Positions 41,456-51,825 are shown, counted from the first letter of the stretch. The stretch is 64,000 nt of DNA from Dastarcus helophoroides (GCA_028583605.1 CM053329.1:1178001-1242000); one strand, 5' to 3'. Notes: generated by a model from the sequence alone, not told the origin. Made by a program: numbers and translations.

Positions 41456-41945
41456 TGAAGAAAAGATTGGAAATTAAAGCAATTTTATTATTCCATCTGA
41501 TGTTGAAGAAACAGCAAATACATCAACTGAGATTTATTGCTCCAGAAATCGGGACAAAAATATGATGGTATGAAATAAAGAATCTAGCGGATAACTTCAC
41601 TAAAAATATATTTTTGGTTTACGCCGAAGGAAATTCTAAGTTATGGAATCTCTCTATGATAAAAGCTAGTTTTTAAATCAAAGTAGGATATAAGCAAGTA
41701 TTAAAACCAGCGTACAAGATTTTTTTGAATGAAGCTCCAGACACCAAATATGCAGTAAAAAGTTGCGTCAGATTTTGTATTATTTGGAGTCTGTCGCTCT
41801 CAAGAATTTTGTAAATTAACACTGGATGATATTGAAAAATCTTTGTTTTATATTATGAAGACTAAAAGCAACATCCGTCCTGGTTTTTGCACGGATTACT
41901 TTGCATAAATACCACTGCAATTACTTCTCAGGAAAACTAAAATAA
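41456..41945 (+). pseudogene. tyrosine recombinase-like (Crypton-type) coding relic
   Basis: After stops and frameshifts the + strand reads SKLWNLSMIKASF near 41645 and YKQVLKPAYKIFLNEAPDTKY at 41690-41750, then from about 41773 FVLFGVCRSQEFCKLTLDDI followed by EKSLFYIMKTKSNIRPGF. The block G.CR..EF..LT.DDI corresponds to the first catalytic arginine box of tyrosine recombinases as found in insect Crypton-like proteins. The remaining box (H-R…Y) is not seen. Relation rests on this box and the preceding EAPD.KY, so the family call is moderate. Confidence 0.55.
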
Positions 41946-42326
41946 GTAACCGTTCAGATTGTAATAGTAATATTAATATTATAAATAAATAATTTATAAC
42001 TATTTTGAATGTTTTAATGTTTGGAAACACAATATTGTTGGACCAGTCCGTTCAACCAAAAAAAAATCTTTCTAATTTTACCAGTACAGCTTTCTATTTT
42101 ATATTGCATATTGCTATATATCAGTGTTTCCTAAACAGTGGGTCACAACCCGGCAGCGGACCACAAAAATAAAATACCAGGCTGCAGAATTGTCTTCATA
42201 CTCACAAATGATTAGTTCTTTCCAGCATTAAGATATAATTAAAACATCTTTTAGTGGATGGCGAAGGGAAAATATTAAAAACAACCGGGTTAGGGCAAAA
42301 AAAGTTTGGGAAACACTGCTATATTT

Positions 42327-42374
42327 ACTTTTAACACTAGTGCGAAAAAACTTTTTCGCACTAGTGTTAAAAGT
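42327..42374. repeat. 48-bp near-perfect palindrome
   Basis: ACTTTTAACACTAGTGCGAA and its complement meet head to head with only the two central bases unpaired; 23 of 24 pairs match. A second hairpin with ~20-bp arms (AGTCAATTTTTAGTTCA…TGAACTAAAAATGTCACT) follows at 42396-42444. Confidence 0.9.
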
Positions 42375-43431
42375 GTTTTTGTCACGTGTCATTATAAAAG
42401 TCAATTTTTAGTTCACTTATCAATGAACTAAAAATGTCACTTTTAATAACAGTTTTACAAAAAAATATTTAGAGGGGTAGAAAGGTCAATGGGAAAAGTT
42501 AAAATTGCAGTGTTGTTCATTCGTCAGAGGATTCACTGCATGAAAATGATGGGCTGCAATCAGTTTGAACATCTAGGGCTCCAGTCAATAGATAATATTA
42601 ATCTAACATTTTTAATGTAATGCAGTGTCTTTTTTTTACTTTTTTAAATATTAAATTGTTTCTTCGATTAATTTTTTTACATTAATCACTGTTATTACTA
42701 TTAGATCATTGTAGGTATGTTAATTACTTATTTTTATATTATGTAAGACAAATTCTAAACCTCCTCTGATTTCGTATTCTAAATGGTAAACAACGTCATC
42801 CAGCTTTCACGTTACTGAAATTTTATTTGCCATTATCTCCGGTTAGATAAAAGATATCGAGTTGCGGTTTTCACTGATATCTAGGGCTTTCAATTCTCTA
42901 TTTTAATATATCAAAATTGACATATCTTCCTATTTAATTTTTTTTTAGAAAAACGGCGAAATTTGTTACTATTTTATATAACGCGCTGTAGCAACGACAA
43001 TAATTTTAAAATAAAAACATATAAAAGTGCTTTCAATAGACTAAATAACACTCTTTCTATAAAGACTAAATTTGTTAAATTTTATTTAGGCTAACTGAAG
43101 TAAATGGTATCTAAACAATTTTTTTTCGATGTCTCCCCACCACTTTATTTTTAGAGATAAAAGAAAGAGTGTAGAACAAAAACATATTGAAACTACTCTA
43201 GGATTACGATGCATGCATTTGTAATATACCTTAGTTAAGCAAAATTTGGAGAAAATCCTAATTTTCTATTTAGCTTCACGTATTACGCCAACTAGCGGTC
43301 ATTTTAGAAGCTCATAATTATTTTCCAGCGATTTTTCAGGGCCACTTTTCTCATTGAAATTTTTTTGTCAAAACTGTGGGATGGTTCGTTGCTGATATAT
43401 AGCCGGCGTCCTTTCTTAGTTGGCCACCCGG

Positions 43432-43457
43432 ACTGTTGAAACAAATTATTTTTAACT
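43432..43457. other. short spacer between elements
   Basis: 26 bp between the right end of the 3.65-kb element and the 13-bp direct repeat at 43458. Confidence 0.4.
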
Positions 43458-43993
43458 AATATTTAACTAAGATAATAAGCCTTGTATATACGAATATATA
43501 CAAGTTTATTACGATGCAATTGAAATCTAATTTCATTAGAATCTAATGAAAATTAGACTGCAATTACAAAGTTCACGTAGGTGAGGCAAAGCTTGTATCA
43601 CGGGTTGCATCGCAACATCCATAGATACAAACGTCCTCGGCGTGACTTTACTTTCATCTAGTTTTGACAAATGACCAATCAAATGTTCGTATATACAAGG
43701 CTTATTATCTCAGCAGAGAGTAATGCTTCAATTAGCATGTAGCGAAAATGTTTGCGTAATAAACAGTTAAAAGTCAGTTACAAGTCACCCGATGGAGGTT
43801 TGCTCTCTTGGGTACTTATACGACTGACTAACGGCTTTAAATTGGAAGTGTATACAACCACCGTAACATGCTGACGAGGCCAAGGAAGGCCGAAACTAGT
43901 CTATGGTTGCGGTTGTACATATTTTCAATTTTAAGCACGTTTAACTGTTTAATTACAGAACATTTAATTGGTCATTTGTCAATATTTAACTAA
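43458..43993. mobile_element. ~510-bp unit flanked by a 13-bp direct repeat, carrying a hammerhead-like motif
   Basis: AATATTTAACTAA occurs at 43458-43470 and again at 43981-43993, like a target-site duplication. The enclosed DNA begins with a 241-bp hairpin unit whose 25-bp ends are perfect inverse copies (43470-43494 and 43686-43710, starting AGATAATAAGCCTTGTATAT). It also has GACAAATGACCAAT (43666-43679) inverse to 43967-43980, and the ribozyme-like motif at 43848-43920. No coding frame. It resembles a non-autonomous retroelement of the kind that carries hammerhead ribozymes (for example Penelope-like), but this is inference. Confidence 0.5.
43848..43920 (+). ncRNA. candidate hammerhead ribozyme (type I)
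   Basis: The core CTGACGA (43871-43877, consensus CUGANGA) is followed by a GGCC-AAGGAA-GGCC hairpin (stem II), then GAAAC, a minimal stem III (AC/GT with a 2-base loop) and GTC, after which cleavage would occur (after 43901). Stem I is formed by TATACAACCACCGTAACATG upstream and TATGGTTGCGGTTGTAC downstream with small bulges; the pairing extends outward as far as about 43838 and 43935 (AAATTGG…TCAATTT). All invariant core bases are present. Very short stem III is known from hammerheads of Penelope-like elements, which may work as dimers. Confidence 0.6.
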
Positions 43994-44094
43994 ATTTAAA
44001 TAATATTTAAATAAAAAAATGTTTCGTAAATATTTACAGAAATTGCTCAAGGTGGCCACCGGTGACAAAAAAACAGGAAAATGTCAAAGCTATT

Positions 44095-44709
44095 TATACC
44101 GTATATTCATCTTTTTGAGGACGCTTAACGGTTGAAAAAGTATTCACTAAAGTGATAACATAATTACACCTTAATGAAAAACAGGATGTTTGTCGTCTTA
44201 AGTGCTTTTTCTTAACATGAAAAATGCAATTAGGATGGACAAAGGGTGAGTAATGTCGAGCCTGGGATAATTGCTCGAAGCTTTTGTCCCTCGGTCCATT
44301 ACAGCCCGGATGTTTAGTAGACGTTTACCATCAACTGTCCTAATTGCGTTTCATTTTAATGGAACTGCAATTGAGATAGACAAAAGCCGATAATTGCATT
44401 CATTCTAAGAATAGAATTCGTTGGGGTGGTAAATTGAATCGTAATGACTATCGCTTCCCAATAAAAGGCCTCGGTGGACAAACCAGCGGCAGTCCCGTGT
44501 CAGACTATCGCTTCCCAATAAAAGGCCTAGGGTGGACAAACCAGCGGCAGTCCCGTGTCAGACACAAAAGGCCTAGCCTTTCCCGACAGTTTTGCTTAGT
44601 GATTTTTGAACCGACGGTGAACAGCAGTGCTATAGACTTTCAGACTAAAAAACTATTTCGATTTTTTTTTAATTTTTATTTTTATCAAATTTACGCGGCT
44701 CCAGTATCA
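44095..44709 (+). repeat. gypsy 5' LTR
   Basis: About 615 bp ending CTCCAGTATCA. Contains a tandem duplication of about 58 bp: GACTATCGCTTCCCAATAAA…CCCGTGTCA occurs twice (from 44447 and 44505), each with an AATAAA. The 3' LTR has only one copy. Lacks a 23-bp segment present near 48682 in the 3' LTR. Confidence 0.88.
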
Positions 44710-44711
44710 GT

Positions 44712-44731
44712 TTGACGCCCAACGTGGGGCA
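44712..44731 (+). other. gypsy primer-binding site
   Basis: TTTGACGCCCAACGTGGGGC directly follows the 5' LTR, the usual place and form of a tRNA primer site in gypsy elements (compare GGCGCCCAACGTGGGG-type sites). One or more bases may have changed. Confidence 0.65.
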
Positions 44732-44746
44732 TAAGTTGTATAGTGA

Positions 44747-45719
44747 ATGCAAGCGAACCCGAGCAGAAACCCTGAGATGCCAGCTACAAGAAGTGGAAAA
44801 ACAGAAGATACCCAACCAGAAAGGCGCTCAACTAACCCCACAACTTCTTCAACAAGTGACAGTGATCCATCTGAAAGAAATATGGACTCACAATGGACTA
44901 AGTCATTTTTAACGGAGCTTGCTGGAATGCTGCAGCAGTCCACGCGGCTCTCCGACGAAAGGGCGGTTCACATGGTCCAGGAGACCATGAATGCAATGAA
45001 GACGTCCGCTTCAGTGAAACTTCCATCTTTTGAGGGGCTAATCTACGAGGATCACGAATAAATTAGAAGAGAACACCAATGAAACCTCCGAGGAAGACCG
45101 TCTATCCATATGCATAGGACTGTTGAAAAGTAAAGCAGCAGTGTGGGCCGAGAAGAATAACCACCTGTTTTTAAATTATCAATTTTTCTGTGCAAAATTA
45201 AAACGAGAGTACGCGTCAGACCAAGTGCTGCAAGAAATACTTGCAGAGCTCTACGGCAAGGCTCACGAATTACAACAGCCAGTCGAGGAATTTCTTATAC
45301 ACAAACAGCGATTAGCAGCAAGAGTGGCTCCGGAAATTTCCGAAGGAGCATTAGCGAAGATACTCTTTCAACAAGTACATCCTCGCTTAAAGCTATTTAT
45401 AAGGGCACATAAATTCGAGACAATGATCGAACTAATCGAAACTGCTTCAGCATTTGAGGCAGACTTTAAAGCTGAAACTTCCATTAAGAAGGATTTACAA
45501 CCAACAAAGAAGAAATCCGAGAGTAAAAGAATAATGAAAAACCAACAAACGCTTCCGAGATGTTGGTTTTCTTCAGGATTTCACTGGAATGCGGACTGTC
45601 CAAATAACCAAGGTAACTGGCGCAGGGAACTTCGTGCAGAATCAAATCAGGGAAACGACAGGAAGCTCGTCGCTCACAGCGGCTCCGAGCTTCCAACCAA
45701 CAGCCGTACCCAGCATTAA
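44747..45719 (+). pseudogene. gypsy gag
   Basis: First frame from ATG 44747 (MQANPSRNPEMPATRSGKTE) ends at 45061 after VKLPSFEGLIYEDHE; the protein continues in another frame from about 45063 with LEENTNETSEEDRLSICIGL and LKSKAAVWAEKNNHLFLNYQ, the retrotransposon gag core. The zinc knuckle is damaged: CWFSSGFHWNADC has Ser where the second Cys is expected. The frame ends at 45719. Structural capsid/nucleocapsid protein in the family; this copy is broken. Confidence 0.8.
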
Positions 45720-45724
45720 TTCGG

Positions 45725-48267
45725 TCACTTCAGACCGGAAAGCCATCGTGTAGCCTGCCACGCTTTCAGATTAGCATCGGAAGAAAGAGCTATTCAGCAC
45801 TCGTTGATACTGGTGCTAATGGTAATTTTGTCCGAGCTAGTCTAATCAGCCAAGAATGTCACCCATATCGAACTTCCTTGCAACTAGCCGCAAAGGCACA
45901 TCCGTCGTCACTGGAGTCCAGAACCTGGAGGTCCAAGTTGGGACCCATATAAAGACCATTAAATTTCTGGTGGTCGAGGGTCTTAACGAGGAAGTGATCT
46001 TAGGTTACCCCTGGATGGAAGAGGAAAATGCCTATCTAGACGCAAGAAGAAGATGCATCTACTTTGGCAATGAACGCAGGTACGCAGAATATCTTTTGGG
46101 GCCAATCTACCACAAATACCACAGCATCACGACACCAAATGGCGCTACTTACCAATTTAGGGTGCTTCCATTTGGGCTCAAGAATGCATCTGAAACTTTC
46201 CAACGCTTCATGTCTCAATAAGTATTGCCTGACCTCTTGAATGACATTGCATTGGTCTACTTGGATGACATATTCGTTTATTCCTCCACCTACGAAGAGC
46301 ACCTTACGCATCTCCGGGTCGTTTTTTAAAGACTTCGATCCCATGGACTAACCTGTGCACCAGAAAAGTGTCAACTTGGAAGTTCCCAAATTCAGTACCT
46401 TGGTCACCATGTGGGAGCATCTAGCAACGAGCCCTTAGAATGTCACTTGGAGTCTATCCAAGCTATGGAATCTCCGAAGACTCGAATCCAGCTTCGACGA
46501 TTTCTAGCCCTCTGTGGTTGGCTGCGCAAATATATACCTAATTTCGCACAGCTAGCCGCACCTCTTATCAACATCCTAAGTACCAAGAAACCATATTGTT
46601 GGAGTGAAGAATGTGACGTCGCCTTCAGAGCCATTAAAGACGCCATAAAGGAACCCAGGAAATTGCACCGGCCAGACCCAAATCTGCATTTTATTCTCCA
46701 GACAGACGCAAGTGGAGTCGGAATGTCAGCTGTTCTTTACCAGCCAATTCAGGATGGAGGGAAGAGGATAATATCATATGCCAGCGCTAAGTTCACCCCT
46801 GCTGAGCAGCGATATCATGTGAATGAACAGGAGTGCCCAGCTATCGTCTGGGCCGTAAAAAGATACCGTCAGTTTGTGGAGATTCGTCCCTTTACTCTCA
46901 GAACGGACAATCGCGCTCTTCAGTGATTAAATAAAATGAAAGACGGCAGGGCCAAAATTACCCGCTGGGCACTGCTCTTGCAACAGTATTCTTTCACGAT
47001 AAAGCATTGTCCTGGAAAACCTAACGAATTTCCAGATGAATTATCCGGACATCCCCAACCGACATCTCCGGCCGACTTCACCGACCTGGAAGAAATTCTT
47101 CCACCAATTCAAGCCCGACAAGAACCCGTACCAAAACCTTTATGCTGTCAACTGGAGATCGTAACATTAACTGAAGAAGTCAAACGAGCCCAGGAGCAAG
47201 ACGAAGCTATCCAAGCAATGCTGGCCCAACTACAAACGCCTCTCGGCCCAGACCCAGAAGACTGGGAACGGCGCTCACATCAGCTCAATGTAGAGCAAGA
47301 TGGCCACCTCTATCGACGCGAGATGATGCGTCTCATAGTTTCGCAATCCATGATAGAGAGGGTCATTTTCGAATATCACGACTCCCAATTAGCGGGACAT
47401 CCAGGACGGGAAGAAACAGCAGATGCAATCTCCCGACATTTCTTCTGGCCTTCCGTTTCTCAAGATGTCGCCCAATACGTCAGAAGCTGCTTGTTGTGCG
47501 CTTAATTCAAAAGAAAGCCACCACATGCCGCCGGCGATCAGCGACCGCGTCAGCCAACTGAACCATGGCAGACCATAGCATGCGACTTGATGGAGCCATA
47601 TCCAGTGACAGGTGACGGCAATCGCTTTGTGCTCACGGTCACTGACCTTTTCTCCCGATGGGTTGAAGCGTTTGCTATTCCTGAAACGCGGACTAGTCGT
47701 ATCACTCAGCTTCTGGAGGAGCAAGTCTTCCACAGATACGGCTATCCACGAGAGATCATAACTGATAATGGACCCCAGTTCTTGAGCCGCCGCTGGACAA
47801 GAAGTTGCGAACAATGGAAAACAGCACATTGGACGACTGCCACCTACCACCCGAAGGCAAATCCAGCGGAATTGCGCAATCGAGAAATTAAGAAGGGCAT
47901 CCAAATTCGTCTATAAGGACAAGATTCCAGATTGCAGCTGGCAAATCGCCCAGTGAAATCCTTATGGGCCACACCACCTACACGAGACGTAACCTATCAA
48001 CGAGAAGTCGCTCGAAGAAATCAAGCGCTTTACATTCGAAAAAGATGGCCCCAACGAAGACGACATCTCCACCAATACCTTCTCGGGGATTCCATCTTGG
48101 TGCGAAACGAAGTCCGTCGACCTTTTGAAGCCCGATGGCAGGGACCCTATGCCATCATTCGCGCAGCAGGTGAGATGTGCTACTGGATCTTTAGAGACGG
48201 TTTACTGCAAAAGATCCATGTGGACCGTCTTAGACCTGCTCCCCCAATACGACCCGTCACAGAATAG
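45725..48267 (+). pseudogene. gypsy pol (protease, RT, RNase H, integrase), defective
   Basis: Protease: ALVDTGANGNFVRASL near 45800. After LDARRRCIYFGNERRY (about 46080) the frame jumps to ITTPNGATYQFRVLPFGLKN, so the N-terminal part of RT with its first Asp is deleted. RT active-site motif VYLDD near 46260 follows a stop at 46219. RNase H has LQTDASGVGMSAVLY, NEQECPAIVWAVKRY and RTDNRALQ. Integrase has a zinc-binding region (HDSQLAGHPGREETADAISR, SCLLC) with a stop at 47503, then CDLMEPYP, ITDNGPQFL and NPAELRNREIKK with D, D and E present, a stop at 47914, and a C-terminal GPYAIIRAAGEMCY/VDRLRP block ending at 48267. Inactive. Confidence 0.88.
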
Positions 48268-48635
48268 AAAAACAATTTTTTCGCGGATCAAAGACTCACA
48301 GTTTAGTGAAGTGATTGCTCAAAGGTGAATTTATAGTGACAGAGACACGTTTGTAGATTAATTTTTGTTCAATCTATATGTATCTCTTCTTTAGATGTTA
48401 ATGTATGCATCTTATCTGTCAGTCTAAAGTATTTCATACCGCAAGCTCCATCAGAGATGTTTCCGTTTTATCTTACCTGTGTATTTTTTTTTGTTTCTTA
48501 TGTTAGTTTTAAGGAAACATTGTTAGAGATTAGTTGTTTGTTTGAATAAAAAAATATCTGGGGGATCAGTATAGCACGGAACACTCATCGAAGCTCGCTC
48601 CACCGTTAAGTGTCGCCACCAGAGCGGGGGCGAAT

Positions 48636-49215
48636 TATATTGTATATTCATCTTTTTGACGACGCTTAACGGTAGAAAAAAACATCGCTAGGCAGAAATT
48701 GAAGTATTCACTTAAGTGATAAGATAATTACACCCCAATGAATAACAGGATGTTTGTCGTCTTAAGTGCTTTTCCTTATCATGAAAAATGCAATTAGGAT
48801 GGACAAAGGGTGAGTAATGTCGAGCTTGGGTTAATTGCTCAAAGCTTTTGTCCCTGGGTCCATTACAGCCCGGATGTTTAGTAGACGTTTACCATCAACT
48901 GTCCTAATTGCGTTTCATTTTAATGGAACTGCAATTGGGATAGACAAAAGCCGATAATTGCATTCCTTCTAAGAATAGAATTCGTTGGGGTGGTAAATTG
49001 AATCTTAATGACAATCGCTTCCCAATAAAAGGCCTCGGTGGACAAACCAGAGGCAGTCCCGTGTCAGACACAAAAGGCCTAGCCTTTCCCGACAGTTTTG
49101 CCTAGTGATTTTTGAACCGACGGTGAACAGCAGTGCTATAGACTTTCAGACTAAAAAACTATTTCGATTTTTTTTTAATTTTTATTTTTACCAAATTTAC
49201 GCGGCTCCGGTATCA
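48636..49215 (+). repeat. gypsy 3' LTR
   Basis: About 580 bp, closely similar to the 5' LTR (TGTATATTCATCTTTTTGAC at 48641; end CTCCGGTATCA). It carries AACATCGCTAGGCAGAAATT that the 5' LTR lacks and one copy only of the 58-bp AATAAA segment. Confidence 0.88.
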
Positions 49216-49745
49216 CTATTTATTTTCTTTCATTTCAATGCCAATTATGTGTTACATTCGATATTTTTGGGCGAGCGTTTTTAATGCATGTAGATATAAA
49301 AATGCACTTTACTCGAAAACTGATGAAAATATCAAATTTCAGTTGGAGTACCTTTGTTATGTTAAAATGTTTGGGGTTTATATTTTTGTTACTTAATGGC
49401 GATAAAAGTGCACACAAAATAAATAAGGCACGTTTTAAGCACCACCCCTCTGGATATACCCGCCGCTGGTTCAATTATGTTAAATAATTCTTTAATTTTT
49501 GGAAAGGGCACCAAAAGGTATGAAGTTGTGTCAAATTTCATTCAATTATATGTACATGTTCCGCAACTATTAATAAAAAACTATAATCAGGAAGTAACCT
49601 TCCACACCCTCTAACTCAGATACGAAGCTTTTTACGACATATGTTTATATAGACTTTTAGTCTTATTTTGCGCTCTAACATACGATCCTAAATTTATGGT
49701 ACTACTTTTAGAATTAGTGCGAGTTCATATTGAACACCTGGATAC

Positions 49746-51823
49746 ATATAGATAAAAAGGTTTTAATTTTTTAAGGCTTCCCAGGATCGGGATATTTCTT
49801 ACAATTAGTGTAGTAGCCATTTAAAATGCTGATAATATCCTAAAACTTACTGGTGCGAAACCAGAGGATTTTGCTCCTCATTCCTCGCCACCACACCCAT
49901 GTTACAGCATCTTCAAAATGTGGAATATACTTATTAACAGAGACCGGATTCTCGGCACTATCAATTAAGGTAAGAAGGTGAGAAAATGTTAAATTAAAAA
50001 ACTAAAAAAGGACTAAAAAGGCAAAATACTCTAAAAAAGACATTAAAAAGTCAAAATCAGAATTAACAAGAAAAACATTTATTGACAATTTTAAATATTG
50101 CTTTTTTTCCAATGACAAATTAAATGTCTCAATATTTTCCATTGCAAAATGATGCGTCTTCATGGCAACAAAAACTCGTAATTTAAACAGTTTTTTTCTT
50201 TATAAATGGACAACGTTCAAATTGCATCATTCGGTAACGGGCTATTACTTCCACCATTAGCTCGAATCTTGCTAAAGTCTTTAATTTTTTTAAAAGATGG
50301 ACATTTTAAAACAACGGGAGAGAAAAATAATGGAAAATTTTCTCCTCATACATATAGTTTTGCATAAAGGAATTACGAAAATTGGGACTACTTAGTTTAC
50401 CTAGAGTTCTAATGAAAATATTTAACATTATATTTTACAATCACATTTTTAAAAGAAATTGCCTCAAAAATTTGTTTGTATTAATTTATTAATTAGTTTT
50501 TCTACTAACGGCGAATGTGAAATGCGATGTTGCGTAACATTAGTTTTTTTTGCGTGTAATTGAAATGATCACACTGTTCTTACTGGAAGAATATTTGCTA
50601 TGAAATATAAATGATTACAAAAAGTCTTTTAACATTTATAAGTATACGATTTTTCTAAACTTTATTTTTAATTAGAGCACTTTGTCATTTTGGAGGCATT
50701 TTTTACACTCAAGTGCTTTTACGCAAAATAGTTCAAAGATTAATATTTAGAAAAGAAATATCCTTTGGGTAATTTTATCACTAAACAATCTATAGTTCAA
50801 CTAATTTACATTTTTTAAGCCCTTACTGTGTGGAATTCTTCTATATTCATAGCCAGCGACGATGTTGAAAAGCGAAACCAGGTTCGGTCATAGTAAATAT
50901 TTATAGAAAGATCGTAGGAATTTTTAATATCTCTTGTTGCATTTGTCGTTAATAGAACTTAATAGTTATTATGAACGTAATTGTCCTGCGCCACAATAGC
51001 AGGCAATACTTTAAAGGAACTGTGTGGGTCATACGAATAATTGTTATTAAATTACACTGCTTGGAAATTTATGCCTCAAGCTTCTTTTTGTTATTATGAT
51101 CGACTAAAGTTCCATGTTATTGCTTTATTTTATGAAGTACATATTTCTGTTTAAATTCTTCAGAAGTGTATTATCAATGTACTTGGCAAAACCCATAGAA
51201 ACGGACAGACACGAAAATTTTTGAAAATAGGTCCAACTAAATCTATTAAAAAACAAAAAAAGCGATATTGATAATGTAGGCAATAACGCATAGAATTTAC
51301 CTAAAATCCGGCCTCTACCTATTATGTTCAAACAGCAACATCTATGGTTGGTTAATGTTCTAAATAGATGCCAGAGATTCCACAATGGCAATCTAAAAAG
51401 TTATTTAGGGTGGATAGTTTTCATTGAAATGCACTCTATAAATTCTCCTAAGTAAACGACATCCACCACAAACTTAAACAACGCTTATTTGTTGTTTACC
51501 CATCCCAGTTTGTAAGATATTTAAATTATTATTTAAATAAATGAAACTGTTTACTTTTGAAAAATATTTTTTTCACATGACTATACCTATCTCATGACAT
51601 CTGATAAAAATAGCTTGGTAGTTTTTTTAATAGAAACGAAAAACAAACGTGAAAAACTGCTAACTTATTTTTGTCAAATGTCATGGGGTGACGTTTTAAA
51701 AATTTTAAACGACTGGATGTTCAACCCATGCTAAAAATTCATTATTAAAGTGCACTAAAAACAATGAAACATATGAACATAAGAGCTGATGATCAATGTT
51801 ACTAACTATTCCAGTTATTGATG
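49746..51823. other. anonymous intergenic DNA
   Basis: AT-rich. I see no gene, no RNA and no clear repeat end. A minus frame at 51125-51391 (88 codons) shows no domain and is likely chance. Confidence 0.4.
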
Positions 51824-51825
51824 TA

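Larger units (their letters stand above)
41221..42470. mobile_element. Crypton-like element relic with inverted ends
   Basis: The ends are inverted: ATATTTTTTGTAAAACTGTT at 41221-41240 and AACAGTTTTACAAAAAAATA ending near 42470. Inside is a tyrosine-recombinase-like coding relic; strong hairpins lie next to both ends. A 1.25-kb unit with a tyrosine recombinase fits insect Crypton-type elements, although classic Cryptons lack terminal inverted repeats, so the ends may belong to something else. Confidence 0.5.
39782..43431. mobile_element. 3.65-kb element with ~640-bp terminal inverted repeats
   Basis: Ends CCGGGTGGCCAACCAAGAAA at 39782 and TTTCTTAGTTGGCCACCCGG to 43431. The left arm 39782-40395 is the inverse of 42790-43431 throughout, including AAAGCGGTGGGGAGACATCG (40068) / CGATGTCTCCCCACCACTTT (43128) and AATGACCGCTAGGTGGCGTA / TTACGCCAACTAGCGGTCAT. 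The middle (40400-42790) holds a mariner-type HTH fragment and a tyrosine-recombinase relic, which look like later insertions or the decayed core. Confidence 0.85.
44095..49215 (+). mobile_element. Ty3/gypsy LTR retrotransposon, defective, with both LTRs
   Basis: Two LTRs (44095-44709 and 48636-49215) in direct orientation enclose gag-pol. Both flanks carry CTATT (44090-44094 and 49216-49220), consistent with a 5-bp target duplication. A primer-site-like TGACGCCCAACGTGGGGC follows the left LTR and a purine-rich AGAGCGGGGGCGAA precedes the right one. The order is gag, protease, RT, RNase H, integrase (gypsy order). Coding is interrupted by stops, frameshifts and a deletion in RT. The element is inserted at the inner edge of the outer right arm. 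Confidence 0.92.
39265..49745. mobile_element. outer inverted-repeat element enclosing several insertions
   Basis: The left arm 39265-39766 and the right arm 49222-49745 are inverse copies over about 510 bp: ATTCTAAAAGTAGTGCTATA at 39272 against its complement near 49700, and GTGCTTAAAACGTACCTTAT at 39542 against AAGGCACGTTTTAAGCAC near 49425. Inside each arm is CAGTGGCGGGTATATCCAGG (39518; inverse near 49450-49467), a hAT-like terminus. Between the arms lie the 3.65-kb long-TIR element, the ribozyme-like unit and the gypsy element. The original core is therefore largely non-arm DNA inserted later, or the two arms are independent inverted copies. Confidence 0.7.

Noticed and set aside
44434..44715. 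93-codon + frame with a repeated DYRFPIKGLG segment
   Set aside because: This is the 58-bp tandem duplication in the gypsy 5' LTR, which is non-coding.
49850..49930. tRNA gene suggested by CTGGTGCGAAACCAGAGG
   Set aside because: No cloverleaf with T-arm and acceptor stem can be formed.
51125..51391. 88-codon minus frame
   Set aside because: No domain, no splice or polyadenylation context, AT-rich flanks.
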